Source of the DNA: Armatimonadota bacterium
GTDB taxonomy: Bacteria > Armatimonadota > UBA5829 > DTJY01
Length of the DNA stretch: 64,000 nucleotides
Assembly (NCBI GenBank): GCA_029907255.1
Contig: JARYMF010000001.1
Coordinates: 1 to 64,000, forward strand
Direction of reading: 5' to 3'
Notes under the pieces: model-generated
Database searches by the model: none
Seen by the model: the letters and a program-made list of their open reading frames with translations, nothing else
What the model was told of the DNA's origin: nothing
Shown: positions 43,334-51,608 of the stretch, piece after piece
Layout: each line of letters begins with the position of its first letter
Position numbering within the stretch: the stretch's first letter is position 1
Program-made: the position numbers and the translations under genes

Positions 43334-43887
43334 TTCAAGATGTGGAGAAGGAAGCCGAAAAGAAGATGATTGGGGCAGTCGAAGCTGCCCAACGTGAATT
43401 TGCTACTATTCGCACGGGGAGAGCTAATCCAGCTCTTCTCGAGAGGGTAACAGTGGATTACTATGGAACACCAATGCCGGTCAACCAGCTAGCCACAATT
43501 TCCGTGCCGGAGCCGAGGCTTCTCGTGATCTCACCTTGGGATAGAAACGCTCTTCCGCTTATAGAAAAGGCAATTATCAAGTCGGACCTAGGGTTGACGC
43601 CGGTTAGCGATGGGCACGTAATAAGACTTAATATCCCTATTTTGACCGAGGAGCGTCGCAAGGAAATGATAAGACTTCTGCACAAAAAGGCTGAGGAAGC
43701 GCGTGTGGCCGTGCGAAATGTTAGAAGGGAGGCTAACGAGGAGCTCAAAAAGTTGGAAAAAAGCGGCCAAGCATCTGAGGACGATGTTCGGCGTGCCCAA
43801 GAATACATTCAAAAGCTTACTGATAAGTATATCGAACAGATAGACCGCATTACCGAAGCAAAAGAAGCCGAGTTAATGGAAGTTTAG
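43330..43887 (+). CDS. frr: Ribosome recycling factor
   Basis: 185 residues, the invariant RRF length. [40 protein letters not shown] and the C-terminal [20 protein letters not shown] are diagnostic. With EF-G it splits post-termination ribosomes. Translationally coupled to pyrH by a 4-base overlap. Confidence 0.97.
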   Translation: MIQDVEKEAEKKMIGAVEAAQREFATIRTGRANPALLERVTVDYYGTPMPVNQLATISVPEPRLLVISPWDRNALPLIEKAIIKSDLGLTPVSDGHVIRLNIPILTEERRKEMIRLLHKKAEEARVAVRNVRREANEELKKLEKSGQASEDDVRRAQEYIQKLTDKYIEQIDRITEAKEAELMEV

Positions 43888-43936
43888 AGTTCCTTCACTT
43901 TTCATCACTCACTTACTTCGTCAGGGGTTAACGCAT

Positions 43937-44689
43937 TTGACTGAAACCGAACGAGTTATGCAGCAGATGGGCATTACTCTAGATCCCCACCGTATGCCCC
44001 AACATATTGCAATCATTATGGATGGGAATGGCCGCTGGGCGACTCAACGCGGCTTGCCTCGTACCATGGGCCATAAAGAAGGCTATAAGACGGTAAATGA
44101 GATTGTTCGCGCCTGCGGTGAGCTCAAGATAAAAGCCCTGACCTTATATACTTTCTCAACCGAGAATTGGAACCGGCCCAAGGAGGAGACAGAAGTTATA
44201 ATGCAGCTCATCGAAATGGCTGCAAGGGCGGAGCTTCAAACCTTATTGGAAAACAACGTCCGCTTGAAGGTTTCAGGACGATTTTCAGGTTTGCCGGAAT
44301 CCCTTCAGGAAGCACTCAGAACAGACATAGAAGCAACAAAAAATAACACGGGATTGATACTCAATCTTGCAATCAACTATGGCGGCCGACAGGAGATACT
44401 TGACGCAGTTAAAGAGGCATGTCGGCAAGTACGCGATGGCAGAATCGCACCGGAGGATATCACAGAGGACTACTTTTCAAACTTGCTATACACCGCCGGT
44501 TTGCCAGACCCCGACCTTTTGATTCGAACAGCCAATGAGCTTCGCGTCAGTAATTATCTGTTATGGCAGATTGCCTACGCAGAGATATGGGTAACTCCAA
44601 CTCTCTGGCCTGACTTCCGACGGGAAGACCTCATTCGAGCGATTGCAGATTATCAAAAAAGGATTCGTAAGTTTGGAGGAGTGGTATAG
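43937..44689 (+). CDS. uppS: Isoprenyl transferase (undecaprenyl diphosphate synthase)
   Basis: 250 residues; cis-prenyltransferase making the C55 carrier for peptidoglycan and glycan export. HIAIIMDGNGRWA with catalytic Asp29, TLYTFSTENWNRP, NYGGRQEILDAV and LLIRTANELRVSNYLLWQIA are conserved. TTG start at 43937 with AGGGG upstream; ATG 43958 is also possible. In most bacteria cdsA follows; here dxr follows at once. Confidence 0.95.
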   Translation: MTETERVMQQMGITLDPHRMPQHIAIIMDGNGRWATQRGLPRTMGHKEGYKTVNEIVRACGELKIKALTLYTFSTENWNRPKEETEVIMQLIEMAARAELQTLLENNVRLKVSGRFSGLPESLQEALRTDIEATKNNTGLILNLAINYGGRQEILDAVKEACRQVRDGRIAPEDITEDYFSNLLYTAGLPDPDLLIRTANELRVSNYLLWQIAYAEIWVTPTLWPDFRREDLIRAIADYQKRIRKFGGVV

Positions 44690-44696
44690 AACCATT

Positions 44697-45839
44697 GTGA
44701 AAAACCTTGCTCTCCTTGGTTCAACAGGCTCAATTGGAAGGCAGGTGCTGGACGTAGTTTCGCGGCTCCCCGACCGGCTTAAAGTTGTTTCTATAGCTGC
44801 GAACAGAAATGTTGAACTTCTTGCCGACCAAGTGCGAAAGTTCGAACCTTCTGTTGTTTCGGTTGGCACCGAGGAACATGCTCGCCAATTGAGCGATTTG
44901 TTAGGAAATGCCAAGCCTCCAGCGATTTACAGCGGTGCGAAAGGTCTTGAGACAGTAGCAACCCACCCAGAGGCTGATATTGCTGTCATAGCGGTTGCCG
45001 GGGCGGTGGGACTTGCACCTACAATTGCTGCTATTCTAGCAGGGAAGCATATTGCGCTTGCAAGCAAGGAGGTGCTTGTTGCCGCAGGGAGCTTGGTCAC
45101 AAAACTTGCTGAAGAGAAGGGCATCCAAATCCTGCCCATTGATAGCGAGCATTCAGCAATATTTCAATGCCTCCAAGGTCAAGATAGAAGCAAACTCAGA
45201 AAGCTAATTCTAACAGCGTCGGGCGGTGCTTTTGCTAAGTATCCCATCGAGCAATTGCAAACGGTCAGTATTCAGGAAGCATTAGCGCATCCCACATGGA
45301 GCATGGGACGCAAAATTACTATAGATTCTGCAACGCTTATGAACAAGGGGCTGGAAATAATCGAAGCCCGATGGCTTTTCGGTGTAGACCCCTCCCGAAT
45401 TGAGGTTGTTATTCATCCGCAAAGTATAGTACACTCAATGGTGGAGTTCGAAGACGGTTCGGTGCTTGCGCAAATGGGTATTCCAGACATGCGGCTTCCA
45501 ATTCAGTATGCTCTCCTATACCCAGAACGCATTGACACCGGTCTTCCCAGGCTCGACATTACGGCTCAGGGTTTACTCACATTCGAAAGACCCGACCCAG
45601 CGCGCTATCCTGCGCTTGAGCTTGCGTATAGGGCTGCCGAGCAGGGTGGCACAATGCCAGCCGTGATGAATGCGGCGAATGAAGTGGCAGTAGGATTATT
45701 CCTAGAGGGAAAGATTGGTTTCCTTGATATAGAACGAAAAGTCCGTCGTGTCATGGAAAAACACAAACCTATTTATGACCCTGACCTTGCCCAAATACTT
45801 GAAGCAGACTCATGGGCAAGGATTACAGCAGCAGAATAA
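44697..45839 (+). CDS. dxr: 1-deoxy-D-xylulose-5-phosphate reductoisomerase
   Basis: 380 residues from GTG 44697 (the longer frame from 44643 overlaps uppS and is not conserved). NADPH site LALLGSTGSIGRQVLDVV, substrate and metal site LPIDSEHSAIFQCLQG, SGGAF, HPTWSMGRKITIDSATLMNK, and the C-terminal helical domain. Second step of the MEP isoprenoid pathway, shared in this operon with ispG. Confidence 0.96.
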   Translation: MKNLALLGSTGSIGRQVLDVVSRLPDRLKVVSIAANRNVELLADQVRKFEPSVVSVGTEEHARQLSDLLGNAKPPAIYSGAKGLETVATHPEADIAVIAVAGAVGLAPTIAAILAGKHIALASKEVLVAAGSLVTKLAEEKGIQILPIDSEHSAIFQCLQGQDRSKLRKLILTASGGAFAKYPIEQLQTVSIQEALAHPTWSMGRKITIDSATLMNKGLEIIEARWLFGVDPSRIEVVIHPQSIVHSMVEFEDGSVLAQMGIPDMRLPIQYALLYPERIDTGLPRLDITAQGLLTFERPDPARYPALELAYRAAEQGGTMPAVMNAANEVAVGLFLEGKIGFLDIERKVRRVMEKHKPIYDPDLAQILEADSWARITAAE

Positions 45840-45854
45840 TGGAGGAGTATTCTC

Positions 45855-46925
45855 GTGCAAACAAGCATAGACTGGGTGGCTTTTGGCCAGACCAGCTTAG
45901 CATTAATAGTTATAATTGGCGCGCTCATCTTCTTTCACGAGTTAGGGCATTTTGCCGCGGCAAAATTGTTCAGAATTAGAGTGGAAGAGTTTGCGTTTGG
46001 CTTTGGCCCAAAGTTTATCCGTATTTTTAAGCGTGGCGAAACTGAATACACGATTCACCCCATACCGCTTGGCGGGTTTGTTAAGTTAGCCGGAATGGAA
46101 CCTGGCAAGGAGGATATCCCCGGTGGGTTCAATAGCAAGCCAGTTGGCCAAAGGATGCTCGTTTATTTCTCGGGACCACTTATGAGTTTTGTCCTTGCAT
46201 ATCTCATCTTTTGCATGCTGGGCGTGGTGATTGGCCTGCCCACCGGAATAATTAACAAAGTAGACCTCGTCGCACCGGGAAGCGAGGCAGAACGAATAGG
46301 GCTGAAAACTGGGGATTTGATAGTCAGCATCAATGGCGAGAAAATAGACTCGGGCATGGAAATGCTAAAGATAATCCACGGCAGCCCGAATAAGCGTTTA
46401 ACACTTGTTATCCAACGCGACGGTAAGCTGTTAACCAAAGTAGGGACCCCTCAACCTCAAATGCAGGAGGGTAGCAAGAAGATTGGCATTTTAGGATTCC
46501 TGCCGGCGCCGGTGCTCAAGCGGGTTAGTATTGGCGAGTCAGTTGTATATGGAACAAAAACGACAAAAGTATTCTTAACAAACATTCTCGCTTCAATATT
46601 CAGCCGTGAAATTGCAGATTCGGTTGGTGGGCCGATTTCTATTGCGGATGCCGCGAGAACTGGCGTTGAGCGGGGATTGAATGGCCTTCTCCAGCTAACG
46701 GCTGTGCTCAGCCTTAGTTTGGGCATAATTAACTTACTTCCAATCCCTGTCCTTGATGGAGGACATTTAATGCTGTTGCTCGTGGAAGCAATCAGGGGTA
46801 AGCGGATTTCCCAAGCTACCATGGAGCTTGCTATAAGGATCGGGATTACAACAATAGCCATTATTTTTCTTTTAATCATGTACCTGGATCTAAATCGGTT
46901 GGCTTCCAATAAGCTTTTCCGCTAG
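45855..46925 (+). CDS. rseP: Site-2 intramembrane zinc protease
   Basis: 356 residues. Zinc motif HELGH (His28, Glu29, His32) in the first membrane helix, FGFGPKF just after, one PDZ domain (about 120-200) and the second active-site motif PIPVLDGGHL near the C-terminus. It cleaves membrane-anchored anti-sigma factors or remnant signal peptides. GGAGGAG precedes the GTG start by 7 bases. A single PDZ rather than the two of E. coli RseP. Confidence 0.95.
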   Translation: MQTSIDWVAFGQTSLALIVIIGALIFFHELGHFAAAKLFRIRVEEFAFGFGPKFIRIFKRGETEYTIHPIPLGGFVKLAGMEPGKEDIPGGFNSKPVGQRMLVYFSGPLMSFVLAYLIFCMLGVVIGLPTGIINKVDLVAPGSEAERIGLKTGDLIVSINGEKIDSGMEMLKIIHGSPNKRLTLVIQRDGKLLTKVGTPQPQMQEGSKKIGILGFLPAPVLKRVSIGESVVYGTKTTKVFLTNILASIFSREIADSVGGPISIADAARTGVERGLNGLLQLTAVLSLSLGIINLLPIPVLDGGHLMLLLVEAIRGKRISQATMELAIRIGITTIAIIFLLIMYLDLNRLASNKLFR

Positions 46926-46933
46926 GTGATGGG

Positions 46934-48007
46934 ATGCGCGAGCGGCGTTTGACAAGACAAGTTCGCGTTGGGAATCTGCTAATCGGCGGAGGCGCACCGA
47001 TTTCTGTCCAGTCGATGACTAACACCCCCACTGCTGATGTCGCAGCAACAGTTTCTCAGATTCATGAACTTGAAAAAGCAGGCTGCGATTTAGTTCGCGT
47101 TGCTGTCCCTGACGAGCAAGCCGCAAAAGCCTTGCGGAAAATCAAACAGCGTATTAATATTCCTCTAGTCGCCGACATTCACTTTGACTACCGATTGGCT
47201 CTTGAAGCTATCGAACAAGGAGTGGATAAACTACGCCTGAATCCTGGAAACATCACTGATCCCGAGAAGATAAAAATTATAGTTGACCGTGCTCGAGAAC
47301 GTAAAATTCCAATTCGCGTTGGGGTAAACGCTGGTTCACTTGATCGCAAACGTTATGGGCCTCCGACGCCAGAGGCTCTAGTGCAAAGTGCCTTGGATGA
47401 AATTGAGCTTTTAGAATCGCGAGGCTTTTCAGATATTGTTGTCTCGCTAAAATCGTTCGACGTGCCGACTACAATAAAAGCCTATGAGATAATTTCGGAA
47501 AAAGTAGACTACCCACTTCATCTTGGCGTTACCGAGGCAGGACTTTTTAGCCAGGGAGTAGTTCGTTCAGCAGTGGCTATTGGTGCGCTTCTTGTAGAGG
47601 GAATTGGGGATACTCTCAGAGTCTCACTTACTGCTGAGCCGGTCGAAGAGGTGAAGGTGGGAATAGAAATCCTCAAGGCGCTAAATCTGCGTGAGCATGG
47701 ATTTACGTTAATTTCATGCCCAACATGCGCTAGATGTGGAATTGACCTTATAGACATGGTAATGGAAGTAGAGCGGCGGCTTAGCGAGATGAAGGACCTA
47801 CCTCCGCTGAAGGTGGCAGTTATGGGGTGCGTGGTAAATGGCCCTGGCGAGGCGCGGGATGCAGATGTTGGACTTGCAGGTGCGCGCGATGGAGGCGTTA
47901 TTTTCACCGAGGGCCGTGCGATAAGAAAAGTGTCCAGCGAGCATATGGTAGATGAACTAATAAAGGAAGTTCAAAATCTCGCAGAGCGTCGAAAACATAG
48001 CCAATAA
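46934..48007 (+). CDS. ispG: (E)-4-hydroxy-3-methylbut-2-enyl-diphosphate synthase
   Basis: 357 residues; iron-sulfur enzyme of the MEP pathway. APISVQSMTNTPTADVAATV, DIHFDYRLALEA, RLNPGNITD and the cluster ligands in LISCPTCARCGIDL plus VNGPGEARDADVG are diagnostic of GcpE. Last gene of the rpsB operon, 8 bases after rseP. The 124 bases that follow have no clear terminator. Confidence 0.96.
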   Translation: MRERRLTRQVRVGNLLIGGGAPISVQSMTNTPTADVAATVSQIHELEKAGCDLVRVAVPDEQAAKALRKIKQRINIPLVADIHFDYRLALEAIEQGVDKLRLNPGNITDPEKIKIIVDRARERKIPIRVGVNAGSLDRKRYGPPTPEALVQSALDEIELLESRGFSDIVVSLKSFDVPTTIKAYEIISEKVDYPLHLGVTEAGLFSQGVVRSAVAIGALLVEGIGDTLRVSLTAEPVEEVKVGIEILKALNLREHGFTLISCPTCARCGIDLIDMVMEVERRLSEMKDLPPLKVAVMGCVVNGPGEARDADVGLAGARDGGVIFTEGRAIRKVSSEHMVDELIKEVQNLAERRKHSQ

Positions 48008-48131
48008 GACAGTGGGCCAAGTATCAAATCCAGCCACAATTGTTTGTTATAGTAAATAACGACGGAACCTCAGCGCTTTGCCTGATAAAATAAATTATTA
48101 TTTTTAAAGGTTAAAAGATTAGAGGCATAAA

Positions 48132-48593
48132 ATGGAGATAAGGAAGGCCAAAATAGGCGACGTGCCAGAGATGCAAAGATTGATTAACTTTTTTGCTGAG
48201 CAAGGTGACCTTCTCCCTAGGTCACTCAATCAGCTCTATGAAAATATCCGAGACTTTTTTGTTCTTGAGGAAGACGGGCAGGTTATGGGTACTTGTGCAC
48301 TTCATGTCAACTGGGAGGATTTAGCGGAGGTAAAGTCGCTTACTGTTGACAAGAAGGTTCAAGGAAAAGGATTTGGCAAAGAGCTTGTTCAAGCCTGCCT
48401 AAATGAAGCTAGGGAATTGGGTATATCTCGTGTATTTGCATTGACCTTCAGGCCCGAGTTTTTTATAAAGCTCGGCTTTCGCTTAATTGATAAATCCGAG
48501 TTGCCACATAAAGTTTGGAATGAATGTATCAATTGCGTGAAGTTCCCAAATTGCGGCGAGGTAGCGGTAATTTACGAACTTGGAGAAAGCTAG
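48132..48593 (+). CDS. GNAT acetyltransferase, short ArgA-like N-acetylglutamate synthase type
   Basis: 153 residues. IRKAKIGDVPEMQRLINFFA, AEVKSLTVDKKVQGKGFGKE and FALTFRPEFFIKLGFRLIDK followed by WNECINCVKFPNCGEVAVIY (a Cys-containing C-terminal stretch) match the short stand-alone NAGS-like enzymes. It could make N-acetylglutamate for arginine synthesis, though no arg genes are near. Confidence 0.85.
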   Translation: MEIRKAKIGDVPEMQRLINFFAEQGDLLPRSLNQLYENIRDFFVLEEDGQVMGTCALHVNWEDLAEVKSLTVDKKVQGKGFGKELVQACLNEARELGISRVFALTFRPEFFIKLGFRLIDKSELPHKVWNECINCVKFPNCGEVAVIYELGES

Positions 48594-48682
48594 CAGATAA
48601 AAGCACAGTATGCCAAAAAGTAAAATGCCTTCTGCATAGAGATAAAGTGTGCGCGGAATCTACCCTCAGGTTTGGCTAGCAA

Positions 48683-49570
48683 CTAAAGGAGTGCAGTGCT
48701 GAAATAACGTTCGGCTCTGTCGGGAAGCACTGTTGCAATATTTCCTTTTATCTTTTTAGCCAATTCTCTTGCCGCCCAGACATTAGCACCCGAAGAGATA
48801 CCTACAAGAAGTCCAAAATCGCGGCTTAGCTCCCTGGTGGTTTCAATAGCGTCATCGTCGCTAACCTCTACAACTTCGTCTATCAAAGAAACGTCAAGTA
48901 CACCTGGAATAAACCCATCGCCGATGCCTTGTATCTGATGAAGGCCAGGTTCATGGCCAAGGAGTGCCGACACGTTTTTCGGTTCGACAGCGACAATACG
49001 TACATCCGGCTTGTGTTCTCTTAGAAACTTACCGACGCCTTGGAGTGTTCCGCCGCTTCCGACGCCTGCAACGAAGCAAGCGATGTCACCGCTCATCTGC
49101 CTCCAAAGTTCACGCGCCGTTTCCTCGTAGTGCACACGAGGGTTGTCAGGATTTTCAAACTGCTGAGGTACATATATCCTCGGGTCTTCAGCTGCTAGCT
49201 GTTCAACCCGACGAACCGCGCCTGCAATGCCCTCATTGTCTGGTGTTAAGATTAGCTCTGCGCCAAGAGCTTTGATGAGCTTTTTGCGTTCTTCGCTCAT
49301 ACCCTCGGGCATAACAATCCGCACTTGATAGCCCTTAAGCCGGCCAACTAGCGCTATCCCTATGCCTGTGTTGCCGGAGGTTGGCTCCATAATAATCGAG
49401 TCAGACTTCAGCTTCCCATCGCGCTCGGCGCCTTCAATCATAGCAAGGGCGACGCGATCTTTTATGCTACCACCGGGATTGAGGAACTCCGCCTTTGCGT
49501 ATACATTTTCGCCCTTAAGCTGAATAAGCGGAGTATTGCCAATTAAATCAAGTATGTTGTCGGTTTTCAT
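48683..49570 (-). CDS. PLP-dependent cysteine synthase family protein (CysM/CysK-like), shorter paralog
   Basis: 295 residues, beta-family PLP enzyme. The PLP lysine is Lys37 in PGGSIKDR; TSGNTGIGIAL, GVGSGGTLQGVGKFL and ISSGANVWAA are the phosphate and substrate loops. It would condense an activated serine with sulfide (or a related sulfur donor). It differs clearly from the second cysteine synthase gene at 63008, so the two may use different acceptors. AGGTAACGAGC precedes the ATG. The 254 bases upstream (49571-49830) show no gene. Confidence 0.92.
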   Translation of the reverse strand: MKTDNILDLIGNTPLIQLKGENVYAKAEFLNPGGSIKDRVALAMIEGAERDGKLKSDSIIMEPTSGNTGIGIALVGRLKGYQVRIVMPEGMSEERKKLIKALGAELILTPDNEGIAGAVRRVEQLAAEDPRIYVPQQFENPDNPRVHYEETARELWRQMSGDIACFVAGVGSGGTLQGVGKFLREHKPDVRIVAVEPKNVSALLGHEPGLHQIQGIGDGFIPGVLDVSLIDEVVEVSDDDAIETTRELSRDFGLLVGISSGANVWAARELAKKIKGNIATVLPDRAERYFSTALL

Positions 49571-49830
49571 GCTCGTTACCTGGCAAGCTCAGCTGTTACA
49601 ATCATCTTACAACAGCAGAGCATTGCAGTCAAGGTAAAATAGAATTCTCAATTCCCAGTGTAGCATGGAAGTTTGAAAAAGAGGAAGGGTTGTAAAAGGC
49701 ACATAATTTCAAGAAAGGAGCTTTGTCATAGGGGCTGAAATACTTAGTATTAAGCGTAGATAGCAGAATATCTAGAGTTGGTAGTTTTGCAGTAAGCCAG
49801 CCTTTTAGATAAGCGAAATAGGATATGACC

Positions 49831-50895
49831 ATGACAAATCGAGAACGAATGCTTGCTATCGTTCAAGGACGGATGCCAGACCGCGTGCCGTTCGTCCAGT
49901 ATGACGGAATTGCTGCTCCCAACGAAGAGGTATGGGCGCTGGTCGGTCGAGAGAACATGGGAATACTTAGGTGGAGCAGTGTTCATTCTGCCTTTGCGCC
50001 AAATTGTCGCTTTGAAACCGAAAAGATTTGCATTGACGGAGTTCCCGGAGTTCGCACGTTCCTTATAACCCCCAAGGGAATGCTTTTTCAAGAGAAACTC
50101 ATCGAACCTGTTTATGGCACGGGAGCGACGAAAAGGCACTTTATCCAAAAGAAGGACGATTACCTAATCCTCATGGCTTACCTTAAGGACCTGAAAGTAA
50201 CTGAAAACTTCGACCGATTTTATTTTGATGACAGAGAGCTTGGTGACGACGGACTGCCGCATGTTTCACTCGGTCGTACGCCATTCCAAAGATTGTGGAT
50301 AGAATGGGTGTCGCTGGAAGACCTCTGCATTCATATTGCAGACTATCCAGACTTGATAGCCGAAGTAATTTCGCTAATTGGCAGGCATTTGCGTGCTATA
50401 TTCGAAATCGTGCGTCGAGCTCCAATGCCCTATGTTGTGTTTGGCGATAACATTACTGCGCCTGTAATCGGCGAACAATACTTCCGCGAGTATTGTGTGC
50501 CTTATTACCGTGAACTATCTGAAATGCTTTCAGATAGGAATATTCCTGTTTACGTTCACATGGATGGCGATTTAAAGCCATTATGGGATGCAATTGGAGA
50601 GTCGGATATTTTAGGCATTGATTCTATGTCGCCACCGCCAGATAACGATACAAGTGTTGCTCAAGCTGTTGCAATGTGGCCCAAGATGCGTTTGGGTGTA
50701 AACTTCCCGTCATCGGTTCACCTGGCGTCGTCTGAAACGATTCGTGCGACAGCGGAAAGAATTCTCGAAGAGGGAGGGCGCACTGGAAGGCTTCAAATCC
50801 AAATATCGGAAAACGTTCCTCCGGGCGTTTGGCGGAAGAGCTATTCGGTAATCGTCGACGTAATTCGCAATTATGGCTACTTTGAGGAAAGATGA
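49831..50895 (+). CDS. UroD-like (uroporphyrinogen decarboxylase family) protein, probably a corrinoid methyltransferase
   Basis: About 354 residues from ATG 49831 (preferred, with AGGA 7 bases upstream; ATG 49825 also open). The barrel shows MTNRERMLAIVQGRMPDRVP, YVVFGDNITAPVIGEQYFRE and VPVYVHMDGDLKP-like segments. The RxxGR substrate motif of true HemE is absent, so it is more like MtaA/MtbA-type methyltransferases of this fold. No corrinoid protein gene is adjacent. Substrate unknown. Confidence 0.85.
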   Translation: MTNRERMLAIVQGRMPDRVPFVQYDGIAAPNEEVWALVGRENMGILRWSSVHSAFAPNCRFETEKICIDGVPGVRTFLITPKGMLFQEKLIEPVYGTGATKRHFIQKKDDYLILMAYLKDLKVTENFDRFYFDDRELGDDGLPHVSLGRTPFQRLWIEWVSLEDLCIHIADYPDLIAEVISLIGRHLRAIFEIVRRAPMPYVVFGDNITAPVIGEQYFREYCVPYYRELSEMLSDRNIPVYVHMDGDLKPLWDAIGESDILGIDSMSPPPDNDTSVAQAVAMWPKMRLGVNFPSSVHLASSETIRATAERILEEGGRTGRLQIQISENVPPGVWRKSYSVIVDVIRNYGYFEER

Positions 50896-50898
50896 TTC

Positions 50899-51366
50899 TT
50901 GAAAAAAATAATTAAAAAACTTAAAGCGGAGGGTGTGCGCTTTAGAATCCATGAGCATGAACCTGTTTTAACAATGCAAGATGTTTTAGATAAACTGCCT
51001 TTTTCGAAAGATAGACTCTTAAAAACCCTTGTATTCAAAGTTAAAGGTTCAGGTTGGATATTTGCGGTTGTAAGAGCGAAAGATATGGTGGATTATCGTG
51101 CCCTAAGCCAGATTCTTGGTATCCCAAGGTCGGATATCAAATTTCCCACAATAGACAATATCAAGACACAGCTTGGGTTGCAGGTTGGTGGTATTTGCCC
51201 CGTGCCCGTTCGCGATGATATTCTAGTTGTCTTTGATAAGCACATTCTCGGTATGGATACCGTTTATTGTGGAGCTGGTCAAAACGACTGCACTCTTGAA
51301 ATAAAGGCTGATGACATAGTCCGTGTTTGCAATGCGAGAATCGGCTGCATAAGCAAACATACCTGA
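50899..51366 (+). CDS. YbaK/EbsC-type aminoacyl-tRNA deacylase
   Basis: 155 residues, TTG start with AGGAAAG upstream. LLKTLVFKVKGSGWIFAVVR, VGGICPVPVRDDILVVFDK and GAGQNDCTLEIKADDIVR match the Cys-tRNA-Pro/Ala-tRNA editing family. It removes mischarged amino acids from tRNA. Three bases after the UroD-like gene, so probably co-transcribed. Confidence 0.92.
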   Translation: MKKIIKKLKAEGVRFRIHEHEPVLTMQDVLDKLPFSKDRLLKTLVFKVKGSGWIFAVVRAKDMVDYRALSQILGIPRSDIKFPTIDNIKTQLGLQVGGICPVPVRDDILVVFDKHILGMDTVYCGAGQNDCTLEIKADDIVRVCNARIGCISKHT

Positions 51367-51472
51367 GTGCCAAAAGTTTGCGGTCACTTGGTTTATGGTT
51401 GACTAACATTACCCTCTGCACAAAAACCGCATGGTATTTTTTAAAAGAAATGCTCGTGGCAAAAATTAGCCG

Positions 51473-51508
51473 TTGACATCCTTATTACCTTGTGCTAACA
51501 TAAGGTAA
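51473..51508 (+). promoter_or_regulatory. Promoter with a dyad across the -10 box, upstream of amidase 1
   Basis: TTGACA (51473-51478), 17 bases, TAACAT (51496-51501). TTACCTT (51485-51491) and AAGGTAA (51502-51508) form a perfect 7-base inverted repeat around the -10, suitable for a repressor. Confidence 0.6.
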
Positions 51509-51515
51509 ATAGTAT

Positions 51516-51576
51516 CGCTCACTAGAGCGGTCGTTCCCCTGCATCCGGGATCCCATGGCCACCAACGATCGCTAGT
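51516..51576 (+). promoter_or_regulatory. Stem-loop leader of amidase 1
   Basis: CGCTC/GAGCG (51516-51529) forms a small hairpin that competes with a larger imperfect stem ACTAGAGCGGTCGTT (51521-51535) with AACGATCGCTAGT (51564-51576). GGGAGGG then precedes the ATG at 51609. Possible mRNA-level control. Confidence 0.35.
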
Positions 51577-51608
51577 AGTAGAGTGCAATTTTTCATGGGA
51601 GGGATGCA

